This document shows positions 8,647 through 17,516 of a DNA stretch of 64,000 nucleotides, one piece after another (position 1 is the stretch's first letter; every line of letters starts with the position of its first letter). The translations under genes were made by a program, and so were the position numbers. The DNA is from CAYYMH01 sp964472785. GTDB taxonomy: Bacteria > Zhuqueibacterota > Zhuqueibacteria > Thermofontimicrobiales > Thermofontimicrobiaceae. The stretch covers positions 1-64,000 of the forward strand of contig CAYYMH010000006.1 in the NCBI GenBank assembly GCA_964472785.1, written 5' to 3'. The notes below the pieces were generated by a model. That model was not told the origin of the DNA and made no database searches. It worked only from the letters and a program-made list of their open reading frames with translations.

Positions 8647-9417
8647 ATGTCCATACTCAAAACCGATGCAATTATTTTAAGAACTCAACGGCTCAGGGAA
8701 ACAAGCAAAATTCTGACATTATATTCCAGAGATTTTGGGCGCATGAAAGTCGTTGCAAAAGGCGCCCGTGGTCCGAAAAGTCATTTTTATGGGACATTGG
8801 AACCGCTGAATTATGTGTCGATCGTGTTTTATTTTAAACAGACGCGAGAATTACAATTGGTGACTCAGGCGTCGATCAATCAGACGTTTTTGAAAATCAG
8901 GGATGACTTGTTAAAGTACGCGATGGCAACTTTTTTTTGTGAACTGATTGACCGAACCCAAATGGAAGAACCGAATAAATACCTGTTTCAGATTTTTCTT
9001 GATGTACTCGATGCGCTAAATAGGGCTGAAGAAAAAAAGAAAATCGAAATACTTTTTTCATGGTTTTTGCTACGTTTTTTGTACATCAATGGCTTCAAAC
9101 CTGATTTCGATCGGTGCACGTTATGCGAAAAGGAGGAGATCACCTCAAACGTCCGATTTTCTATTACGGATGGACGTTTTACTTGTAATAGCTGCGAGGC
9201 GGTAAATTCAAATACCATAACGACCGATTCTGAAACGCTTTACGATTTGAGACATTTGCAGCGGGTGTCAGTCAAAAAAGCGGTGACATTAAACTACACT
9301 TCACCGGAAAGTTGTGAAATATTGCTGCTGAATTTTTTGCAGTATCATATTGAAGAAACAACACGGCTTAAATCGCTAAAGTTTTTAAAAACGATTCATC
9401 ATGAAATAGCTAAATAG
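8647..9417 (+). CDS. recO: DNA repair protein RecO
   Basis: RecO loads RecA onto SSB-coated DNA in the RecFOR recombination pathway. The 256-residue product has the N-terminal OB-fold with family signatures DAIILRTQRLRETSKILTLY and VVAKGARGPKSHF, a helical middle, and a zinc-binding module CTLC...CNSC at about residues 158-182. Length is typical. No Shine-Dalgarno sequence is visible before the ATG, and the gene stands alone between an inverted repeat and a CACAGAGACAAAGAG repeat, so it probably has its own promoter, which I could not locate. Confidence 0.92.
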   Translation: MSILKTDAIILRTQRLRETSKILTLYSRDFGRMKVVAKGARGPKSHFYGTLEPLNYVSIVFYFKQTRELQLVTQASINQTFLKIRDDLLKYAMATFFCELIDRTQMEEPNKYLFQIFLDVLDALNRAEEKKKIEILFSWFLLRFLYINGFKPDFDRCTLCEKEEITSNVRFSITDGRFTCNSCEAVNSNTITTDSETLYDLRHLQRVSVKKAVTLNYTSPESCEILLLNFLQYHIEETTRLKSLKFLKTIHHEIAK

Positions 9418-9425
9418 TTTATTTT

Positions 9426-9453
9426 GCCACAGAGACAAAGAGTTCACAGAGAA
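9426..9453. repeat. Degenerate CAAAGAC-type intergenic repeat
   Basis: GCCACAGAGACAAAGAG and following bases in the recO-glyS gap have the purine-rich, roughly 7-8-base periodic pattern shared with copies at 10924, 10991 (inverted) and 13152. Confidence 0.5.
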
Positions 9454-9557
9454 AAAACGATAATATTTTGAATAAACTTTATGCTATTTGCACTTCGGCG
9501 ATTGAATTTTGATAAATTTGGTATAGATAATAATTATAAAACGGAAAAGGGACAGAA

Positions 9558-10877
9558 ATGAACAAATCTACAAATGATCTGATGGAGAAAATAGTATCGT
9601 TATGCAAACGGCGGGGATTTATTTTTCAGTCCAGCGAAATTTACGGCGGAATCAATAGCTGTTATGATTATGGTCCATTGGGGATCGAACTGAAAAAAAA
9701 TATCAAAGAGATGTGGTGGAAGAGCATGGTTCAGTTTCGCGAGGATGTGGTTGGGCTCGACGCCGCGATTCTGATGCATCCGGATATCTGGAAGGCGTCG
9801 GGTCACGTGGACGGCTTCACGGATCCCATGGTGGATTGTAAAAAGTGTAAGCGCCGCTTCAGAGCGGATCAGTTGGAATCTAACACCGAATGTCCGGAAT
9901 GTGGCGGTGAATTAACTGATGTGCGTCAGTTTAATCTGATGTTTAAAACTCACATGGGACCGGTTGAGGACAAGGGATCATTAGTTTATCTTCGCCCGGA
10001 AACGGCCCAGGGGATTTACGTGAATTTTCTGAATGTCCAAAAATCAGCCAGACAGAAGGTGCCGTTCGGTATTGCCCAAATCGGTAAAGCATTTCGCAAT
10101 GAAATCACGCCGGGAAACTTTACATTCCGCACCCGTGAATTTGAGCAGATGGAGATGCAATTTTTTGTGAAACCCGACAGTGATCAGAAATGGCTCGATT
10201 ATTGGAAAGATGAGCGCATGAAATGGTACGAAGCGCTTGGTGTCACCAAAGAAAAGTTGGGCTTCCACGAACACAAGGACGACGAGCTCGCTCATTACGC
10301 GAAAAAAGCGTTTGACATAGAGTATCAATTCCCGTTTGGAAAAATGGAGCTGGAAGGGATTCACAATCGTACCGATTTTGATTTGACCCGCCACAAGGAG
10401 TTGTCCGGCAAAGATCTGGCATATTTTGATGACGAAACCCGTGAGCGTTATATTCCATATATTATAGAAACATCTGCCGGCGTGGATCGGACATTGTTGA
10501 CTTGTTTAATTGATGCTTACGAAGAAGAAGAACTTGAAAAGGATACACGGACTGTGCTGCACCTGTCTCCGAAAATTGCACCGATCAAGGCGGCTGTCTT
10601 TCCGCTGGTCAAGCGTGACGGAATGCCGGAGACGGCAAAAAATATTATCAAAATGTTGCAGCCATATTATATGGTATATTACGATCAGGGAGGCGCTGTT
10701 GGCAGACGCTATCGCCGGCAGGATGAAGTGGGGACACCGTTTGGCATTACAGTGGACTCACAAACGCTCGAAGATCAGACTGTTACCATCAGAGACAGAG
10801 ATACCATGAAACAGGATCGTGTGGCGATCGATAAAATAAAATCTTATTTGGATGAGCGAATCATTTACACCGGGTAA
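9558..10877 (+). CDS. glyS: Glycyl-tRNA synthetase (dimeric GlyQS type)
   Basis: Class II synthetase of the single-chain (alpha2) type, 439 residues, charging tRNA-Gly. Visible features are the N-terminal RRGFIFQSSEIYGG segment, a zinc-ribbon-like insertion (CKKC...CPECGG) at about 94-120, motif 2 with FRNEITPGNFTFRTREFEQ, and motif 3 around GVDRTLLTCLIDAY. The C-terminal anticodon-binding domain (from about LSPKIAPIKAAVFPL) ends the protein. AAGGGA precedes the ATG. A symporter gene converges on it across a repeat-filled gap. It is unrelated to the two-subunit GlyQ/GlyS enzyme. Confidence 0.95.
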   Translation: MNKSTNDLMEKIVSLCKRRGFIFQSSEIYGGINSCYDYGPLGIELKKNIKEMWWKSMVQFREDVVGLDAAILMHPDIWKASGHVDGFTDPMVDCKKCKRRFRADQLESNTECPECGGELTDVRQFNLMFKTHMGPVEDKGSLVYLRPETAQGIYVNFLNVQKSARQKVPFGIAQIGKAFRNEITPGNFTFRTREFEQMEMQFFVKPDSDQKWLDYWKDERMKWYEALGVTKEKLGFHEHKDDELAHYAKKAFDIEYQFPFGKMELEGIHNRTDFDLTRHKELSGKDLAYFDDETRERYIPYIIETSAGVDRTLLTCLIDAYEEEELEKDTRTVLHLSPKIAPIKAAVFPLVKRDGMPETAKNIIKMLQPYYMVYYDQGGAVGRRYRRQDEVGTPFGITVDSQTLEDQTVTIRDRDTMKQDRVAIDKIKSYLDERIIYTG

Positions 10878-10923
10878 TTTGATTTATTAAAGAACCAATG
10901 CCTTAATTCCATGTGACTGTTCA

Positions 10924-11025
10924 GCCACGAAGGCTCGAAGACACAAAGAAAAGCAGAGAAGGCTGTTAGAATATTTTTAGAGATGTATTTCTTTGTGTAA
11001 CTTTGAGTCTTGGCGTCTTTGTGGC
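10924..11025. repeat. Inverted pair of CAAAGAC-type repeats
   Basis: The left arm begins GCCACGAAGGCTCGAAGACA (10924) and the right arm, read on the minus strand from 11025, begins GCCACAAAGACGCCAAGACT. They are imperfect inverted copies about 25-35 bases long around a 30-base centre. They sit in the 239-base gap between convergent glyS and a symporter gene, where the RNA could fold into a long stem on either strand and act as a bidirectional terminator. A second motif family (CCACGGATTG...TTTTCACTGATT, 11089-11118) follows and reaches the symporter stop codon. Confidence 0.55.
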
Positions 11026-11116
11026 AAAGAAAATGCTCTAAATAGATACAATTCCATTAATTTGGTATTCGGGCATTTTTTTTGTTTAGCCACGGATTGA
11101 AACTGATTTTCACTGA

Positions 11117-13084
11117 TTATGATGTTTCCCATTTTTCTGTAGAAAGGTTTTTCACAACAACATAAATACACACTCCAATCACGATCAGCAACATTGCTCC
11201 GTATAAATAATTTCCGAGCACAAGATTCCCGGTCGCAATGAGGGCGCAGTAAACGGCAATGACGGCAGAGATGGCACCTGTAATATTGCGTTTGGTAAAT
11301 AAAGATGTTTCAGAGTAGTCGGTCGAAATTTTACTGGCGATTGCTTTCCAACCCGGACCGCCCGGATGAACCCGTTTGTAAAATTCAATCAATTTGAATT
11401 CATCAACAGGTTTGGTGAGCATGGTTGCCGTGAGCCAGGTGGTGAGAGAAATCGGGACGGTGTAAATCAAAGTCCATGGGAATTTTTTCTCAGGCAGTGT
11501 AATTGTTAAAACCAGACTGATCCCCACAATAGCCATAAATAAAATGAAAATCGACGAGGTTAAATATTGAGCACGCCAACCGGGCTTTTTTAATCCCCAG
11601 ATAAAGAGAGATAGAACGGCTGCTAAAATGATACTGATGAGGGTTGTTTTTAAAACAATTGCGGATTGGATTAATAACATGATTGCCACGACGGTGATAA
11701 TGGTAATAATCGCGGTCATTTCAGACCAGGCATTAATGCGCCACCAGTACCAGCGAGCAATGTAAACGATTCCGATTCCGGCGTTGATCGCTGAAAGCAA
11801 GAGCCAGCCCAAAAAGATATCGTGCATGAAAAAGGAAACCGTGCCCCCCAAAATCGCCATCAGAACAACCACTGCCATCGAAACCCGGACGTAATGTTTT
11901 TCTGAAGCGTCTTTTTTAACAAATGGTTTGTAAAAATCATTGATGATGTAGGAAGCTCCCCAGTTAATCGAGGTGCTGATCGTGGACATGAATGCTGCCA
12001 GAAACGATGCCAGCATCAATCCCAATAATCCCGGCTTTAAATAGGTCAACATCACAGCGATATAACCCAATTCCGGATCTCTTTCCAGCACGCCGGTTAG
12101 CGGATTTCTGAGCGCAATACCCGGAAACTTAACAGCGGCAACCAGTCCGACTAAAATCCAGGGCCAGGGTCGCAGGCAGAAATGGGCAATGTTGAACCAC
12201 AAATAGCCTAAAAATGAGTGTTTTTCATTTTTAGCGGAAATCATGCGTTGAGCAAAATAAGCGCCGCCGTCAGTAAAACCAACTGTCCACCATAACAAAA
12301 GCGCATACAACAGAAAAATAGCAAAACCGTGATTGGGCGCATCAACTGAAGGAATGATATTGGTCATGGATGCTGCATTTTCCGCATTGTAAAACTGGGG
12401 AAGTTTATCCAGAATTGCACTGATGCCACCAACCGCATTGACCGAAACGATTGCTAAAAAGATTGCCATTGCCATGGCTAAAATAAACTGAAAAAAATCG
12501 GTCACCAGAACGCCCCAGAGCCCGGAAAGCGAGGAATAGAAAACTGTGACAAAGATGCACATGATAATTGCCCAGTGTTTGGGAATGTTAAAAGTCAATC
12601 CTAAAATTTTAGTCATTGACAAAATAACCCAGCCCATAATCAGGCAATTATAGGGAATAGCAAGATATAATGCTCGAAAACCACGCAGGATTTTTGCCGG
12701 TTTTCCGGAATAACGCAAGTCGATGAGTTCGGTGTCGGTGACAATTCTGGCGCGCCGCCACAACCGGGCAAAAAAGAAAACACCGGAAACGAACATGGGA
12801 ATCTGCGCCCACCAGAACCAGTTTCCCCAAATGCCCTGTTTTACCACAATTCCACTGATCGCTAACGGCGTATCGGCTGCGAAAGTTGTTGCCACCATCG
12901 ACGTGCCCAGTATCCACCATGGCACCCCCTGACCCGAAGCAAAATAGTCATTAATGCTTTTCCTGCCACGCTTGGAAAAGTAGAGACCAACAACAATCGA
13001 GAAAAGAAGAAACAGTATAATAAAAAGCCAATCAATGTTTTCGAGCTGACTTTTAAACGCAAACTCTATAGGTTCTGGATTCAT
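11117..13084 (-). CDS. Sodium:solute symporter family (SSS) transporter
   Basis: Inner-membrane sodium-coupled transporter, 655 residues, with about 14 hydrophobic segments. The N-terminal GRKSINDYFASGQGVPWWIL and ATTFAADTPLAISG resemble the TM1-TM2 sodium-site region of SSS proteins. ISTSINWGASYIINDFYKPF in the middle is the family's characteristic TM8-loop signature. The C-terminus adds a cytoplasmic segment and two more hydrophobic helices, longer than sugar symporters such as SglT. The substrate cannot be read from the sequence. No clear ribosome binding site. It is followed upstream by a second, differently built SSS gene in the same orientation, separated by 265 bases. Confidence 0.88.
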   Translation of the reverse strand: MNPEPIEFAFKSQLENIDWLFIILFLLFSIVVGLYFSKRGRKSINDYFASGQGVPWWILGTSMVATTFAADTPLAISGIVVKQGIWGNWFWWAQIPMFVSGVFFFARLWRRARIVTDTELIDLRYSGKPAKILRGFRALYLAIPYNCLIMGWVILSMTKILGLTFNIPKHWAIIMCIFVTVFYSSLSGLWGVLVTDFFQFILAMAMAIFLAIVSVNAVGGISAILDKLPQFYNAENAASMTNIIPSVDAPNHGFAIFLLYALLLWWTVGFTDGGAYFAQRMISAKNEKHSFLGYLWFNIAHFCLRPWPWILVGLVAAVKFPGIALRNPLTGVLERDPELGYIAVMLTYLKPGLLGLMLASFLAAFMSTISTSINWGASYIINDFYKPFVKKDASEKHYVRVSMAVVVLMAILGGTVSFFMHDIFLGWLLLSAINAGIGIVYIARWYWWRINAWSEMTAIITIITVVAIMLLIQSAIVLKTTLISIILAAVLSLFIWGLKKPGWRAQYLTSSIFILFMAIVGISLVLTITLPEKKFPWTLIYTVPISLTTWLTATMLTKPVDEFKLIEFYKRVHPGGPGWKAIASKISTDYSETSLFTKRNITGAISAVIAVYCALIATGNLVLGNYLYGAMLLIVIGVCIYVVVKNLSTEKWETS

Positions 13085-13151
13085 TGTTTAAATCGGAGTC
13101 TTTAAATTTTATGTTTTTGGGCGTTTGCTAATTTTAAGAATAATTAATAAA

Positions 13152-13177
13152 ACCGCAAAGACGCGGAGAACGCAAAG
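13152..13177. repeat. Degenerate CAAAGAC-type intergenic repeat
   Basis: CCGCAAAGACGCGGAGAACG and the next bases, in the gap between the two symporter genes, match the 9426 and 10924 repeats in pattern. Confidence 0.5.
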
Positions 13178-13349
13178 TTATTTTTCGGCTGACCTGAAAA
13201 ACGTGGAATTAACCAAAAATTTTTTTTTGTTAATAACAGTGTTTTAAAAAAAGTTGGCAGTTATACAAAAAACTGAATTTGTATTTTTTGGTGGTTACGG
13301 CCTCAAATAAGGATTATTGGATAAAATTGTTATCAACAATGTCGATGAA

Positions 13350-15563
13350 TTAATTCTTCGATTTTTTATTCCCAACCAAATAGCCGATGATAAATGTCAT
13401 TGCTGTGCCAATCGGAAAATGCCAGGGCCAGGCCAAATTAATAAAAACAGGCGCGCCTTCCGGCGTATAACCAATAATTGCAAAGCTGATCATCATGACA
13501 ATGCCGGTTGCCAATCCGACGTACAATACTTTTGGTGGTGATTTTTTCAAATGGCGAAACGCTTGAATCACCAGGATCAAGCAGACGGCAAAGACAAAAA
13601 TTTGGGGGATCGTTTGATGCCAATTAAAAGCAAACACGGTGATCACCGAAAGGGGAACACCCCACAACAAGCCATAATCGTCCCGATTAGTCGGCAAAAA
13701 TGCTAACAGAAACGTTCCCAAAAGAGCGCCATAAGTATAAGCTGCCATTGCTAATGCGAACTGGATTAAATCAGAAAACGATTCTGATAGTGTATCGCAG
13801 TAGATGGCAAAGACGGTAAGCACAACGCCCCATATCAAGACGATAATTCTGGATGCAGTGACGTAATGCTTATCTGATCCCTCCTTTTTAATGAACGGCT
13901 TGTAAAATATGGAAATGGTGGTTTGAGAAAGTGCTGCCAAAATTGAATCCAGTGTTGAAATTGCCGTGGCAAAAAGCGCCGCCATCAATAAACCCGATAA
14001 TACGGGCGGCATCACTTTGACGATGTAAATGGCGAAGATTTTCATTGAGTCGTCGTTTACAATCACCTGTTCCGGATTGCCGAGCGGGAGATGTTTGTAA
14101 TACACATAAATTCCGGCGCCGACAAGCAGCAATAAAAATGTCAAACCAACTGCAGCACTTGATCCGATGATGGCTTTTCTGGCTTCTTTTTCATTTTTAC
14201 AGGTGAACATACGTTGAGCCATTAGCTGATCTGTGCCGTGCGATCCCAGCGTTAAAAAGCCGGAAGCGAAGAGCCCGCACCAGAGGGTATAAGCTTCCTT
14301 TGCATTAAAATTCAAATTTATGATGTTGAATTTACCAGCCTGAATCCCCTGATGAATCACCGTCATAATCCCGCCATCGATGGCGCTATCCACAAAGAAC
14401 AGCGCCAGAATAGCGCCCACTGTAAACAGCAGGAACTGAATCGTATCTGTCCAGATAACCGTGGTGATGCCACCCATGATCGTCCAGAGAATCGACACAA
14501 AACCGATGATCATGGTGGATATTACGATATCGGTTCCTGTGACCACCTGAAGCGCTTTGGCAGCGATGTAAACGCGAGCGCCTTGCGCCAGAATTCCGCC
14601 AATCATAAAAAGAATGGAGGTGATGTTTTTGACGCGCGGTCCCAACTGATTTCCCATGTAATCATAAGGTGAATAAATCTCTCGTTTGTAATAGGCAGGT
14701 ATGAAAAAATAACCGATGACAAAACGAGCGATGATAGTACCGAAAGCTAATTGCAAATAGGTCATGTCTCCGCCTCTGGAAAAAACGATTGCCGGAGCAA
14801 TTAAAAAAGTAGCGGCAGAAAGCTCTGTCGCGATAATGGAACCACAGACCGCTGTCCAGGGAAGTTTGCGTCCTCCTAAAAAGAAATCTTTGATTGATGA
14901 TTGTTTGCCGGCTAACACACCGCCCAATATTGTGGTAAAAACGAGATAAACAACGATCATAATCCAATCCTGAATCGTGAAATGTAGGGATACATCGGAG
15001 AGTGATGCATTAACTCGAATATCGTTAATATCATCCTGTATGTCTGCAATCTGACTGTTTTTTTTGTCCACCAGTTTTTGATACTTTTTTTGAACGGAGA
15101 TAGCCTCCAAATAAATTTTACCGAGATCGGGAATATCTTTTGTTATATTGACAAATTTAGTCCAGTTGGCTAATTCCGTTAAAAGTAGTTGCTGTTCTTT
15201 ATGTTGCATTTTCAGTGATTCACGCAACTGTTTCAGTTCGTTTAAAAATTCATTCTTTTTACCGGTTTTAATTTCAGAAAATAAAGCGCTGTCACTGATC
15301 AGCTTGGTGGGAATCGGCTCTATTTTAATTAGTTTTTCCTGATTTACGAACACCACCTCATCCCAAATTTCTCGGGCACGCTGCTGGTTTTGAGGTTCAA
15401 AATCGGAAATGAATTGGTCAAATGAAGGTTGGTTGGCTTGCTGTTGTGAATATAAAAAGTGACTGATAAAAAGTAATTGGCATACCGTAAGAAGAGTAAT
15501 CAAAACAATTTTTTTTGATTGTTTCAGCGTCAATTTTGATGTACCGGATTTCATACCTCGCAT
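13350..15563 (-). CDS. SSS-family sodium symporter with N-terminal periplasmic coiled-coil extension
   Basis: 737 residues. A signal peptide or anchor (about 18-38, ending FLYSQ) is followed by about 160 hydrophilic residues with heptad-like helices (EFLNELKQLRESLKMQHKEQ and similar). The standard SSS domain starts near FTIQDWIMIVVYLVFTT. It carries SSIKDFFLGGRKLPW and ATELSAATFLIAP (sodium-site region) and ISTLDSILAALSQTTIS before FYKPF. The N-terminal part is what makes it unusual; ordinary SSS proteins begin at TM1. The extension may sense or bind substrate outside the cytoplasm; this is inference. GGAGGT lies just three bases before the ATG; a second ATG at 15554 is possible. Substrate unknown. 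Confidence 0.85.
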   Translation of the reverse strand: MRGMKSGTSKLTLKQSKKIVLITLLTVCQLLFISHFLYSQQQANQPSFDQFISDFEPQNQQRAREIWDEVVFVNQEKLIKIEPIPTKLISDSALFSEIKTGKKNEFLNELKQLRESLKMQHKEQQLLLTELANWTKFVNITKDIPDLGKIYLEAISVQKKYQKLVDKKNSQIADIQDDINDIRVNASLSDVSLHFTIQDWIMIVVYLVFTTILGGVLAGKQSSIKDFFLGGRKLPWTAVCGSIIATELSAATFLIAPAIVFSRGGDMTYLQLAFGTIIARFVIGYFFIPAYYKREIYSPYDYMGNQLGPRVKNITSILFMIGGILAQGARVYIAAKALQVVTGTDIVISTMIIGFVSILWTIMGGITTVIWTDTIQFLLFTVGAILALFFVDSAIDGGIMTVIHQGIQAGKFNIINLNFNAKEAYTLWCGLFASGFLTLGSHGTDQLMAQRMFTCKNEKEARKAIIGSSAAVGLTFLLLLVGAGIYVYYKHLPLGNPEQVIVNDDSMKIFAIYIVKVMPPVLSGLLMAALFATAISTLDSILAALSQTTISIFYKPFIKKEGSDKHYVTASRIIVLIWGVVLTVFAIYCDTLSESFSDLIQFALAMAAYTYGALLGTFLLAFLPTNRDDYGLLWGVPLSVITVFAFNWHQTIPQIFVFAVCLILVIQAFRHLKKSPPKVLYVGLATGIVMMISFAIIGYTPEGAPVFINLAWPWHFPIGTAMTFIIGYLVGNKKSKN

Positions 15564-15837
15564 GTGACCTCCATTTGGCAGTTTTTATACATATTAAATC
15601 AGTTTTTTAATGAGTAAAGGTGTGTTTATCCTGAAAAATTAAAGAGTCTTAATATAAGATTTTGATAAATATATTGCAAGTAAAAAAACTGCCAATTTGG
15701 TTTTGGTCAACACGACGAGATAAGACTATAGTTGTTTAATTGGACTAATTTGATAGGAGTTAACAAATAGACGGGATAAGTTTTATCGATATTTTGAGTG
15801 AGGAGAGACCGTAAATTTTTAATAGACACCAAGTAAG

Positions 15838-16404
15838 TTAATGCCGCTCATGCTTAAGTTCTAAAATTTCATCCCGAATCTTAGCAGCATCTTCAAAGCG
15901 TTCCTCTCGAACAGCTTTTTGAAGTTTGATGTTTAGTTCTTCCAATTGATCAACTTCGCCGTAGGGGCGTTCGGCGCTTTTTTCCAACTCATTCTCTGCA
16001 GATTGTTCAACCACAGATGCTTTTTTCATGACACTTTCTTCTACAAAAATCGGCGCTTGCATTCTCAAGGCTAATGCAATTGCATCACTGGGACGGGCAT
16101 CGATTTCTATTGATTTTTTGTTTAATTTCATGTGGATAATTGCATAATAAGTATTTTCTCGCAGATCGCTCACGATAATTTTTGAGATTTCGACCTTCAT
16201 TGAGGACAGCAAATTTTTCATTAAATCGTGAGTCAAGGGGCGCGGCGGGACAATGCCTTCAATCTGCAAGGCGATCGCCTGAGCTTCTGTTGTGCCGACT
16301 ACGATCGGTAGCCAGCGTCCATTCACGTCATCCTTTAAAATGACGACGAAACGATTGGATGACGTATCCAATGTAACTCTATCAACTCGAACAGCGACCT
16401 GCAT
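15838..16404 (-). CDS. Bifunctional nuclease-family (DUF151) protein with C-terminal UVR motif
   Basis: 188 residues. The N-terminal DUF151/BFN domain (about 1-130) contains the family signatures LPIVVGTTEAQAIALQIEG, RPLTHDLMKNLL and the DARPSDAIALALR segment. The C-terminal 35 residues (LEELNIKLQKAVREERFEDA and following) are a UVR motif, the UvrB-UvrC contact helix pair. Members of the family have been described as nucleases in plants and as stress or DNA-damage-linked proteins in bacteria, but the bacterial function is poorly defined. A strong ribosome binding site GAGGAGG precedes the ATG. The gene stands alone with gaps on both sides. Confidence 0.85.
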   Translation of the reverse strand: MQVAVRVDRVTLDTSSNRFVVILKDDVNGRWLPIVVGTTEAQAIALQIEGIVPPRPLTHDLMKNLLSSMKVEISKIIVSDLRENTYYAIIHMKLNKKSIEIDARPSDAIALALRMQAPIFVEESVMKKASVVEQSAENELEKSAERPYGEVDQLEELNIKLQKAVREERFEDAAKIRDEILELKHERH

Positions 16405-16613
16405 TTTTGAATCCTCCTCGTGCCTAAGAGATGTTATATTTTCATCTGCTTATTTTTTTTCCCCACATCATATTATATCAAATTTAATTAAAACAGTCAA
16501 GTAAAATTTAAAAAAAATTTTGTTACTTTTTATCATTTACAAAAATGTGCGTTGATTCACTGCAGCTAATATAGCTACATTTTTTGATTCCAGAATTCCA
16601 CTCACATCTGCCT

Positions 16614-17486
16614 CTATTTGATAATATTCAATTGTCCTGATTTTTCAATGGGTAAATCAATATTTTGTAAAAAGTCGATGGATGAGTTTAAGTTCATATT
16701 TCCTTGAAAATCATAATTCAGCGCCTGATTACCAATGACAACGTTGTAAATCGTCCTGCCCATCTCCATAAAGTTTAATGAAATGGGAATGCTGATTTCA
16801 TTACTTGCTTTGGATTGAATTTGAATGCTCTGCTGACTTAACCCTGAAGCCCATGACTGGTTATTAACATTAAAATTGTAGTTGAGATTCTTCACAGCGA
16901 AGCTGAAGTTGTTCTGATTTTTCAGATTCAAAATTAAATTGAGGTCAGCTCTGGTGAATGTCAGCTTTTCCAATTTTAATGAGCTGATTTTCAGTGATGG
17001 AATTTTTATGAGCGGCAGTTTACCGGATTTACTGACGGGCACACGGGTGTCTCCCAAAACAGGCAAATTGAAAATGAAACCGCACGCCATTTTGTAATCG
17101 GTACTGTCCTGATTTTTAACGGATTGGTAGGTTTGATAAATATCAGCAAATTTGAGCGACAGGGGAATGCTCATTTTACTTGATCCTTTTGCGGCTATGG
17201 ATAGATTGTTATTTTCCTGGCCTGATATAAATGAATTTCCGTTAAGTAAAAAGTCATAATCAAATCCGGCTAAATTAATGGCCATCGGATTTGGATTGTC
17301 GATTTTTACCTCAAAAATGAGATCGATGTCATTCAGACTCAAATCAGATAGACGGACATCGTCCAACTTTAAAACGGGTCTTTGAATGTTGGCAATTTCT
17401 TGCAATGTCGCACACTGAAAAAGCAGAAAGGCGATAGCAAGAATGAAAAATTTTGAGATTATTTTATAAGGTTTTGGTTTCATCAT
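16614..17486 (-). CDS. LEA type 2 (WHy-domain) lipoprotein, two tandem domains
   Basis: A lipoprotein signal (hydrophobic helix ending LLFQC, Cys near residue 25) is followed by two copies of the LEA-14/WHy beta-sandwich. Copy one covers about 38-155, beginning LKLDDVRLSDLSLNDIDLIF. Copy two covers about 165-285, beginning LKISSLKLEKLTFTRADLNL. Each copy has the N-P or Q-N turn after the first strands (KIDNPNPMAINL; LKNQNNFSFAV) and the closing ISIPISL/MSIPLSL motif. LEA-2 proteins are associated with desiccation or stress in plants; in bacteria the role is unknown. AAGGAA precedes the ATG. It is 30 bases downstream of the metallo-beta-lactamase-fold gene and is probably cotranscribed. Confidence 0.8.
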   Translation of the reverse strand: MMKPKPYKIISKFFILAIAFLLFQCATLQEIANIQRPVLKLDDVRLSDLSLNDIDLIFEVKIDNPNPMAINLAGFDYDFLLNGNSFISGQENNNLSIAAKGSSKMSIPLSLKFADIYQTYQSVKNQDSTDYKMACGFIFNLPVLGDTRVPVSKSGKLPLIKIPSLKISSLKLEKLTFTRADLNLILNLKNQNNFSFAVKNLNYNFNVNNQSWASGLSQQSIQIQSKASNEISIPISLNFMEMGRTIYNVVIGNQALNYDFQGNMNLNSSIDFLQNIDLPIEKSGQLNIIK

Positions 17487-17516
17487 TGTTCCTTTGGTTA
17501 GTTAATAAAAAGCTGA

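Noticed and set aside
9558..10877. Treating glyS as the beta subunit of the two-subunit enzyme
   Set aside because: The product has class II motifs 2 and 3 and a C-terminal anticodon domain in one 439-residue chain, which is the dimeric GlyQS type.
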